From assembly GCA_003697085.1 (NCBI GenBank), contig RFFU01000133.1, positions 1 through 16,074 of the forward strand: DNA of 16,074 nucleotides, written 5' to 3'. The position numbers and the translations under genes were made by a program. Positions 6,698-12,495 of the stretch are shown here, piece by piece. The stretch comes from Candidatus Hydrogenedentota bacterium (lineage in GTDB: Bacteria > UBA8481 > J006). The notes beneath the pieces are model-generated. The model worked only from the letters and a program-made list of their open reading frames with translations. It was not told where the DNA came from and did no database searches. Every line of letters begins with the position of its first letter. The stretch's first letter is position 1.

Positions 6698-7495
6698 ATG
6701 CAACAGGTTCCCGTCATTACGATCGTGGGGTGTGGAACGAACATCCCATGTCCCGACCGTTACTGCAGCGGTTTTCATCTCGCCGTCGGCGGGGAGGAAT
6801 GGCTGATTGATTGCGGTTCCGGCGTTTTCGGCCGTTTTCCCCGGTACAACCTGGACCCCTTCTCCCTCGACCGGATCTTTTTGACGCACCACCATCCGGA
6901 TCATTCGGCCGATCTCGTCGCCGTTCTCTTCGCCTCCACCTATCTCGATCCTCCGCGCGCCCGCCCGATCGAGATTCTCGGTGGGCCGGGAACGAGGGAT
7001 TTCGTGGAACGCCTGCGGAATCTGTGGCGGGAATGGGTGGCGGTTCCGGCAGGGGTTACGGTGACGGAGTGTGAAACCGGTCGCCTTGAACGAGGCGGAC
7101 GCACGATCCGAATATTTCCGATGGCGCATCATACTTCGAGTGTGGCATTCCGAATCGATTTGGGATCGGGAGGGGAGATTGTGTTTACGGGGGACACGGG
7201 AGGCGGCGCGGAAGTCGTCGCGGCGGCCTCGGGCGCGCGGGTGCTCGTTACCGAGGCCGCCGTTCCATCCGGCGCGGGAATCGAGGGCCATCAGGATCCG
7301 GAAACCGCCGCGCGCGCGGCGGCACAGGCCGATGTCGAGACGCTCGTTCTCGTTCATCGCTATCCCGAGGTCTCGGTGGAGGCCGCTTGCGAGGGGGCAC
7401 GATCCCATTTTCGCGGCCAAATCGTCGTTGCGGCGGAAGGAGATCGATTGTTTCTGGAACCGGAAAAGGTGCGTGTGGAGGGAGAGAACGGGTGA
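6698..7495 (+). CDS. MBL-fold metallo-hydrolase (ribonuclease Z / phosphodiesterase-like)
   Basis: A 265-residue cytoplasmic metallo-beta-lactamase-fold hydrolase. The metal site is complete: HxHxDH as His64-x-His66-x-Asp68-His69 in 'FLTHHHPDHSADL', a further His in 'PMAHHTSS' (144/145), the bridging Asp166 in 'VFTGDTGG', and a final His220 in 'LVLVHRYPE'. The opening 'ITIVGCGTNIPCPDRYCSG' with 'LIDCGSG' is typical of the RNase Z-like branch, which cleaves phosphodiester bonds. The true substrate is unknown; tRNA 3' processing or a cyclic or small phosphodiester are both possible. Its stop codon overlaps the start of the RsbW-like gene by the GTGA arrangement at 7492-7495, so the two are translationally coupled and it heads the microcompartment-protein cluster. 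Confidence 0.85.
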   Translation: MQQVPVITIVGCGTNIPCPDRYCSGFHLAVGGEEWLIDCGSGVFGRFPRYNLDPFSLDRIFLTHHHPDHSADLVAVLFASTYLDPPRARPIEILGGPGTRDFVERLRNLWREWVAVPAGVTVTECETGRLERGGRTIRIFPMAHHTSSVAFRIDLGSGGEIVFTGDTGGGAEVVAAASGARVLVTEAAVPSGAGIEGHQDPETAARAAAQADVETLVLVHRYPEVSVEAACEGARSHFRGQIVVAAEGDRLFLEPEKVRVEGENG

Positions 7496-8931
7496 CGGAG
7501 GTGTTTCCGGAGTTCGAGAAAGAGCGGAGGTTTTCCTCGCGGATGGATGAGATTCAGGGAGCAACGACCTTCCTGGAGGAGACCTTGCGTTCATACGGGC
7601 TTGTCTCCGGGAAGAAGGATCCATTGCTTTTCGACCTGCGGCTCTCCTTGACCGAGGCCTTCGCGAATGTGGTCGAACACGGTTACCGGGGACGGATGGA
7701 GGAACCGATTCTGGTCCGTCTCAGAGTGAAGAAGAACGAATTCCGATTGGAGATTGAAGATTACGCCTACCGTCCCTCGCCGAAGACCCTCCGTTCGCGG
7801 GACCTGGGTGAGTATCGAGAGCGGGGTTTGGGGCTGTTTTTGATCTCGCGATGTATGGACCGGTTGGAATACCGTTTCGAGCGAAACGGCCGAAATCGAA
7901 CGATTATGCGGCGGCGCCTGGACGAAAGAGAGATCGACGATGAAAACGACGTCGGAGATCCGTTCCACGTGGCGGTGTACGAGATGGAAGACGAATGTTT
8001 AATCGTCTTGACCGGAGGATTCACTCACGGAAGGAAGATCTCGACGGAGGAATGGTTGGAGATCGATGCGCGGCAATACGAACTGGACTTGAGGGCCGTG
8101 ACCGCTCTGGACGACGAGGCTGCCGATCAGGTGGCCGCGTTCATCGAGGCCTTGAAGGAAAGGTCCCGCGAGTGTGTCGTGCGGGTGGAGCGCTCCGCGC
8201 TGAGCACGTTGCTTGTCGAGCGCGGTGTGGACTGCTTTGTCAGGGAAGACGGGGGGGATTCCACCACGGGAGGCGTCTTTCATCCGCTGACGGAAAATGT
8301 GCTCCATCACCTCGGTGTCGTCGAGGCCGAAGAGGGAGCGGAGATGGAAGGGGGGGAGCGTACCGCCCGGCCCAGTCTGGTGGAAACGCCTCGGTATCGA
8401 GCCGAATTGCTGGGGGAAATTCATGGAGGCTTTGCCGGAATTGACGGGTTGGAATTCGAGGGAGGGGCTCTGGCCTTGATGCTTCTCTATGTTCAACCGC
8501 GTTCCCGAGCCGGCAGGATTCTTTTCGCGCATTCGGAAGGATTTTTGGGGGAGATGCTCCGGACCTACCGGAGGCGGGAGGGGTATGAATGGGTTGGAGC
8601 GTTCCTCAAGTCCTTCGGGGCGGGGCTGCGCAACATTCTTCCGGGGGTTGCGGCGGAGCGCCAAGCCCTGCGGCTCTCGGGCCTCTTGTCTTTTTGGTAT
8701 CCCGATCGTGTCGTACTGATCCAGGGAACGGATACGAGACGAATTTATTTTCAAAACAAACGTTTCAATCTGGTCCGCCTTCTCGATGCCGTCTCGGCTC
8801 CCTTCGAGATTCATACGGTAAAACGCGAAAGGAAAGAGGTGGGGGCCGGCCTCCTCGATGCTCCGGTAAGGAGCCGGCTCGAGATCGAGGAAGTCGGAGG
8901 AACCGTTGACGTGATCGGACCCAAGTCGTAA
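7492..8931 (+). CDS. RsbW-like serine kinase (HATPase) fused to STAS-like domain and an unrecognised C-terminal domain
   Basis: The start is GTG 7492, preceded by GGAGGGAG with ~6 bp spacing and overlapping the previous stop (GTGA), giving 479 residues. Residues about 10-132 resemble anti-sigma kinases (RsbW/SpoIIAB): the N-box 'SLTEAFANVVEHGYRG' around 52-67 has the expected Glu, Asn and His, and the G2 region 'YRERGLGLFLISRCMD' is at 108-123. The G1 loop reads 'IEDYAYRPSP' where a D-x-G-x-G type is usual, so ATP binding may be altered. Residues about 157-241 look like a STAS anti-anti-sigma fold ('ELDLRAVTALDDEAADQVAAF', then 'LLVERGVDCFV') but with Asp/Asp where the phosphorylated Ser normally sits. 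Residues 242-479 are unrecognised. This suggests a self-contained partner-switch regulator, placed 10 bp ahead of three BMC vertex genes. The kinase assignment is fairly sure; the STAS assignment is moderate. Confidence 0.75.
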   Translation: MTEVFPEFEKERRFSSRMDEIQGATTFLEETLRSYGLVSGKKDPLLFDLRLSLTEAFANVVEHGYRGRMEEPILVRLRVKKNEFRLEIEDYAYRPSPKTLRSRDLGEYRERGLGLFLISRCMDRLEYRFERNGRNRTIMRRRLDEREIDDENDVGDPFHVAVYEMEDECLIVLTGGFTHGRKISTEEWLEIDARQYELDLRAVTALDDEAADQVAAFIEALKERSRECVVRVERSALSTLLVERGVDCFVREDGGDSTTGGVFHPLTENVLHHLGVVEAEEGAEMEGGERTARPSLVETPRYRAELLGEIHGGFAGIDGLEFEGGALALMLLYVQPRSRAGRILFAHSEGFLGEMLRTYRRREGYEWVGAFLKSFGAGLRNILPGVAAERQALRLSGLLSFWYPDRVVLIQGTDTRRIYFQNKRFNLVRLLDAVSAPFEIHTVKRERKEVGAGLLDAPVRSRLEIEEVGGTVDVIGPKS

Positions 8932-8941
8932 CGTATTTCGA

Positions 8942-9238
8942 ATGAAACTGGGAAAGGTCATCGGAAGTGTCGTCGCGACGCGGAAGAGTCCTCGTCTGGA
9001 AGGATTCAAACTTCTCGCGATCCAATACATCACTCCGGACGGCGCTGCTCGTCGGGAGTACGACATTGCGGTGGACGCGGTGGGCGCAGGGGCGGGGGAG
9101 TGGGTCTTGACGGTGCGTGGCTCGTCGGCTCGCGAGGATGTGAAGACGCGAAAGGCGGCCACGGATACGACGATCATCGCCATCGTGGATCGCCTGGACT
9201 GGCGAGGCGAGGTTAGGAACACGGAAGGAGGAGGGTGA
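8942..9238 (+). CDS. EutN/CcmL family bacterial microcompartment vertex protein (BMC-P), copy 1
   Basis: A 98-residue protein of the pentamer family that caps the vertices of microcompartment shells. Signature elements are present: N-terminal 'MKLGKVIGSVVATRKSPRLEG', then 'KLLAIQYI', 'DIAVDAVGAGAGEWVLTVRGS' and C-terminal 'TTIIAIVDRLDW'. The length is typical of the family (about 80-100 residues). It starts 10 bp after the RsbW/STAS stop. No Shine-Dalgarno is seen before ATG 8942, so translation may depend on coupling to the upstream gene. It is the first of three consecutive, clearly diverged BMC-P genes. No BMC-H (hexamer) gene is in the window. Confidence 0.9.
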   Translation: MKLGKVIGSVVATRKSPRLEGFKLLAIQYITPDGAARREYDIAVDAVGAGAGEWVLTVRGSSAREDVKTRKAATDTTIIAIVDRLDWRGEVRNTEGGG

Positions 9239-9588
9239 TGTATCTCGCGCGCGTCGTAGGGCGGGTCTGGGCGACAAGAAAGAATGAAAACTATTCCGGT
9301 GTACCGCTTTTCATTGTCGAGAAGATCGACGAGGATTTTCGGAGCCTGGGAAGCCGGGAGGTTGCGATCGACTCGGTCGGTGTCGGCGAGGGTGAGGTCG
9401 TCTGGTGCGAGGGAGGGAAGGAAGCCGCCTTCGCCCTCCCCTCGCGTTACGGTCCCAGTGATGCTTCCATCGTCGCCAAGGTGGACCATCTCGACGTGGC
9501 ATTGAAGCCGCCCGCGGATCGGCCTGTCGAGATCGTGGGAGAGCGGGGGATTCCGATCGGCGAAGTTCGGAAGGGGAGTGAGGCGTGA
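9238..9588 (+). CDS. EutN/CcmL family bacterial microcompartment vertex protein (BMC-P), copy 2, C-terminally extended
   Basis: The product has 116 residues. ATG 9238 overlaps the preceding TGA (TGATG) and follows a strong GGAAGGAGGAGGG site. A GTG at 9235 is also possible. The family pattern is 'MYLARVVGRVWATRKNENYSG', 'PLFIVEKI', 'EVAIDSVGVGEGEVVWCEG' and 'SDASIVAKVDHLD'. The usual 'GSSAR' after the GEG strand is replaced by 'GKEAAF', so the pore-proximal loop differs. A further ~25 residues after the normal family end ('PPADRPVEIVGERGIPIGEV') are unusual and could be a docking or tethering tail (inference). It is likely one of three pentamer types made from the same message. Confidence 0.88.
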   Translation: MYLARVVGRVWATRKNENYSGVPLFIVEKIDEDFRSLGSREVAIDSVGVGEGEVVWCEGGKEAAFALPSRYGPSDASIVAKVDHLDVALKPPADRPVEIVGERGIPIGEVRKGSEA

Positions 9589-9860
9589 AACTGGCTCTGG
9601 TTATCGGAAAGGCCGTTGCCGAAGAGAAGCACCCGACTTTCGAGAAGCGAACGACGCTTCTCTGTCGCCCTTTGAATCTCGACCTCGAACCGGAAGGACC
9701 ACCGATCATTGCGATGGACACGGTAGGAGCGGGGGAAGGGGAGGTGGTTTTGATCATCCAGGAGGGGCGTTCCGCCCGCGATTTCACTCAGAATCCTCAC
9801 GCGGCGACGAGGACAATGATCGTGGGAATCGTGGACCGACTGGACCGATATGAGGAGTGA
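9585..9860 (+). CDS. EutN/CcmL family bacterial microcompartment vertex protein (BMC-P), copy 3
   Basis: The product has 91 residues. The start is GTG 9585, overlapping the previous stop as GTGA and preceded by GGGGAG. Family elements are 'KLALVIGKAVAEEKHPTFEK', 'IIAMDTVGAGEGEVVLIIQEG', 'RSARDF' and 'TRTMIVGIVDRLDRYEE'. The region after the first strand ('TTLLCRPLNLDLEPEGPP') is longer and less like copies 1 and 2. The three copies share the GxGEG strand-turn but little else, so they probably arose by old duplication and may form distinct homo- or hetero-pentamers. A 104-bp gap holding a 32-codon ORF separates it from aroF. Confidence 0.9.
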   Translation: MKLALVIGKAVAEEKHPTFEKRTTLLCRPLNLDLEPEGPPIIAMDTVGAGEGEVVLIIQEGRSARDFTQNPHAATRTMIVGIVDRLDRYEE

Positions 9861-9869
9861 GGCGAAGCG

Positions 9870-9968
9870 GTGATTCCGGGAGTCGGGTCGAAGAGGTTCG
9901 GAGGTTGGGAACCGAACGACGCCGCTCTGATGCGTGGTGAACGATTCCGCGGGGAAAGCGGCGAATGA
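9870..9968 (+). CDS. Possible small ORF (32 codons) bridging BMC-P3 and aroF
   Basis: GTG 9870 opens a 32-codon frame that ends with a TGA overlapping the aroF ATG (ATGA at 9965-9968). It therefore fills the gap exactly and could couple aroF translation to the BMC-P genes. The predicted peptide starts '[20 protein letters not shown]' and resembles nothing I recognise. The stretch also contains a 6-bp hairpin (GTTCGG ... CCGAAC, about 9896-9917). It may equally be an untranslated leader of aroF. Confidence 0.25.
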   Translation: MIPGVGSKRFGGWEPNDAALMRGERFRGESGE

Positions 9969-10966
9969 TCATCGTCATGGCTCCGGGGCACACGCCGGAG
10001 GAGCGCGCGCGTGTGGAAGAGACAATTCGTTCTCACGGATACCGTGTCGTTCCGATCGTCGGCGAGTTGAGAACGGTGATCGCCGCAGTGGGCGACGGGG
10101 ACAAGGACGTGCTTTACCAGTGCGAGTCCTTTCCCGGGGTCGAGAGCGCTATGCGCGTGCTCACACCCTACAAATTCGTCGCCAAGGTTCCCGGCCGGTT
10201 GCGGACGGTCATCAATGTCGCGAATACGGTGATCGGTGAGGGAACCCTTCGTGTGATCGCCGGCCCGTGTTCGGTCGAGACGGAAGAGGGGTACCTGCGG
10301 ATTGCAAAGGCCGTAAAGGAGGCCGGGGCGGATCTTCTACGCGGAGGGGCCTTCAAGCCGCGCACTTCGCCGTATTCTTTTCAAGGTTTGGGCGAGGAGG
10401 GCCTGCGGATTCTCGCTCGAGTCGGAAAGGAATTGGGCTTGGGAGTGGTGACGGAGGTGATGAGCCGGGACACGGTGGAGCTGGTGGCGTCCTACGCCGA
10501 CATTCTTCAGATCGGCGCGAGGAATATGCACAACTTCGCCCTTTTGAAAGAGGTAGGGCGGTGCGAGAAACCGGTCTTTCTCAAGCGGGGGATCGCGGCC
10601 ACGATCGAGGAATTCCTGATGGCCGCCGAATACATCGTCTCGGCGGGCAATCCCAACGTCATTCTCTGCGAGCGGGGAATACGCACCTTCGAGACAGCCA
10701 CTCGGTTTACGCTCGACATCAACGCCGTCGCGGTCTTGAAGAAACGGAGTCATCTTCCCGTCTTTGTCGATCCGAGTCACGCGACGGGGCACTGGGAGTT
10801 GGTTGCTCCTGCGGCGAAGGCCGCGGTGGCGGCCGGAGCGGACGGATTGATGATCGAGGTGCACGACGATCCCGCTTCCGCCGTCAGCGACGGTATCCAG
10901 TCGTTGCTGCCGCATCGTTTTGCTGCCTTGATGCACGAACTGCGGGGAAAAGAGTCGGCGGGGTGA
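9965..10966 (+). CDS. aroF: 3-deoxy-7-phosphoheptulonate (DAHP) synthase, AroF/type I-beta with N-terminal ferredoxin-like regulatory domain
   Basis: The enzyme condenses phosphoenolpyruvate with erythrose-4-phosphate, the first step of aromatic amino acid synthesis. The product has 333 residues. Residues 1-74 form the small ferredoxin-like domain found in Thermotoga-type enzymes, where it mediates feedback by aromatic amino acids. The (beta/alpha)8 barrel carries 'AGPCSVE' (99-105), '[16 protein letters not shown]' (126-141), 'IGARNMHNF' (183-191), 'FLKRG' (205-209), 'CERG' (235-238) and 'DPSHATG' (269-275), covering substrate and metal ligands. The start ATG 9965 overlaps the stop of the small upstream ORF. 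It is probably transcribed with the BMC-P genes. Whether it is cargo or simply a neighbour is unknown. Confidence 0.95.
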   Translation: MIIVMAPGHTPEERARVEETIRSHGYRVVPIVGELRTVIAAVGDGDKDVLYQCESFPGVESAMRVLTPYKFVAKVPGRLRTVINVANTVIGEGTLRVIAGPCSVETEEGYLRIAKAVKEAGADLLRGGAFKPRTSPYSFQGLGEEGLRILARVGKELGLGVVTEVMSRDTVELVASYADILQIGARNMHNFALLKEVGRCEKPVFLKRGIAATIEEFLMAAEYIVSAGNPNVILCERGIRTFETATRFTLDINAVAVLKKRSHLPVFVDPSHATGHWELVAPAAKAAVAAGADGLMIEVHDDPASAVSDGIQSLLPHRFAALMHELRGKESAG

Positions 10967-11071
10967 TGCCTTTTTTTCTTTCCGTCGGCGTTTCGGCAAG
11001 GTAAAGTTTTCTGTGGGACGGGAGGGTTTCTTCCGGTTCATGACGTCCGCTTGGGAGGTGCTGAGTTTGAG

Positions 11072-12436
11072 ATGAAGAGGATCGTTGTTCTGCTTTTGGG
11101 ATTGTCGTTGATCGCGGAAAGTTCGGAAGCATTGCTCGGGCCTCCGCCGGAACTCGACGCCCGCGATGTCCATTTGGGGCTCGAGGTGGGAACCGGCAAG
11201 CGGGACGTGAAATTGACCGGATCGGCCGGACCCTCTCGGATCAATCCGACCGTTCTTACGTTCTCTCAAACCTCTCTCGACCTCCGGCTCGATTATGGAA
11301 TCAGCAAGACCTTCTCCGTGTACGGACTTCTCGGGTTTGAGAAGGGCGATTTGGGAACGTTGACGTTTCCCGCGGGCCTGGGAAATCTTCCCATGAACGG
11401 CGATCTCGGTTTTTTGGCGGGAATCGGCGGGCAGGCCGTCTTTTCGCCGATGTCGACGGCGCCCGATCTCTTGGTGGCGCTTTCCGGAGAGTTCCGCACA
11501 TTCCGTTCCGACATTTCCGGAGGTCAGATCGACGCGGACGAAATCCGCCTGGCGCTGAAGGGATCGCGGCGTTTCGGGCAGTTGGTCCCCTATGGGGGGG
11601 TGATGTGGTCGTCGCTCTCGGCGGATTTCACCGGAACGACCTCCATTTCCCAAGCCGCTCGCGGCGACCTCGATTCCGATGACGAATTCGGTTTGCTGCT
11701 CGGGGCACAATACGATTTCAGTCCGCGAATTCAGGGGCGGGTCGAGGCTGAGCTCGTCTCCTCGACGGCCATCAATCTTTCGGTCGTTTACAATCTCGGG
11801 GGTTCCTGGACCCATCCTCCGCGCGCGGCGGCGCCGCCCCCGGAACCGGCAGGGTCCAAGCGCACGTCGGCGAAGAAGCGCGGCGGTTCTCCGGCAGCGA
11901 CGCGACGTCGCGCGGAGCGAAGCGAGCGGGCTTACGAGGCCCGTCGTCGCGCCCAGGAGGTGGCGGCGGAAGGGGGGAGAGAAGAGAGGCGGAAAGAGAG
12001 CAGCGGCGGAGAAGGAGAAGTGCGGGCCCCGAGTGGAGCGGTAGGGCCGGAAGAGGCGGCCGCTTCGCCTTCTCCCCGCGACATCGCGCAGGCGCGCGAG
12101 TTGGTGCGCGAGGGCAACGAACTCGTGGAATTGGGAAAGACGGCGGACGCGATCGTGAAGTACCGCCGCGCCGTGGCACTCGATCCGTCCAACGTCCGTG
12201 CTTGGTACAACCTCGCGACGGCGCAGTACCTCGATCGCGATTACCTCGGCGCCCGCGCTTCGTACGAGGAAACCGTTCATCTCAATCCGGAAGATGTCGA
12301 TGCCCATCTCTACCTCGGGTTCTGTTATTTCCGTCTGGGGGACCGGGACGGCGCGATTCGAGAGTGGAAGCGTGTCTTGGAACTCGATCCTGAAAACTCT
12401 GTGGCGAAGAACAACATTCAGGCTTTGAGCCGGTAA
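11072..12436 (+). CDS. Outer-membrane beta-barrel-like protein fused to C-terminal TPR repeats
   Basis: The product has 454 residues from ATG 11072, chosen because the signal peptide 'MKRIVVLLLGLSLIAESSEA' begins there. GGGAGG at 11053-11058 is rather distant (13 bp). A TTG at 11051 would add seven residues. Residues about 23-245 show alternating amphipathic strands with aromatic girdle residues ('LDLRLDYGISKTFSVYGLLG', 'PDLLVALSGEFRTF', 'FGLLLGAQYDFSPRIQGRVE', 'INLSVVYNLGGSW'), like a small porin-type barrel. Residues about 246-335 are a long Pro/Ala then Arg/Glu-rich linker, probably partly coiled. Residues about 335-454 are three TPR units ('AWYNLATAQYLDRDYLGARA', 'AHLYLGFCYFRLGDRDGAI'). 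Both the linker and the TPRs would sit in the periplasm. The exact role is unknown; it is likely linked to the CpaF ATPase 59 bp downstream. Confidence 0.7.
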   Translation: MKRIVVLLLGLSLIAESSEALLGPPPELDARDVHLGLEVGTGKRDVKLTGSAGPSRINPTVLTFSQTSLDLRLDYGISKTFSVYGLLGFEKGDLGTLTFPAGLGNLPMNGDLGFLAGIGGQAVFSPMSTAPDLLVALSGEFRTFRSDISGGQIDADEIRLALKGSRRFGQLVPYGGVMWSSLSADFTGTTSISQAARGDLDSDDEFGLLLGAQYDFSPRIQGRVEAELVSSTAINLSVVYNLGGSWTHPPRAAAPPPEPAGSKRTSAKKRGGSPAATRRRAERSERAYEARRRAQEVAAEGGREERRKESSGGEGEVRAPSGAVGPEEAAASPSPRDIAQARELVREGNELVELGKTADAIVKYRRAVALDPSNVRAWYNLATAQYLDRDYLGARASYEETVHLNPEDVDAHLYLGFCYFRLGDRDGAIREWKRVLELDPENSVAKNNIQALSR

Positions 12437-12495
12437 CGAATGCGGGGAGAAGAGAAGAGAGAAGAGACGAAAGTATCGGAAGGAGGGAAGGAAAG

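Noticed and set aside
8215-8931. SpoIIE/PP2C phosphatase domain at the C-terminus of the RsbW/STAS protein
   Set aside because: It would fit the regulatory logic, but the metal-binding Asp/Gly motifs of the family could not be found.
7999-9489. 496-codon open frame on the minus strand under the RsbW/STAS and BMC-P genes
   Set aside because: It is antisense to well-supported genes and its composition is typical of a GC-bias shadow.
9860-9964. tRNA or riboswitch in the gap before aroF
   Set aside because: Only one 6-bp hairpin is seen; there is no cloverleaf and no recognisable riboswitch consensus.
10961-10977. T7 run after aroF as an intrinsic terminator
   Set aside because: Only a 3-bp GGC/GCC stem can be drawn before the T run, which is too weak to support a call.
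10337-12307. 656-codon open frame on the minus strand across aroF and the barrel-TPR gene
   Set aside because: It lies antisense to two clearly recognisable proteins, is Arg/His/Pro-rich with no domain pattern, and is explained by GC-rich codon bias.
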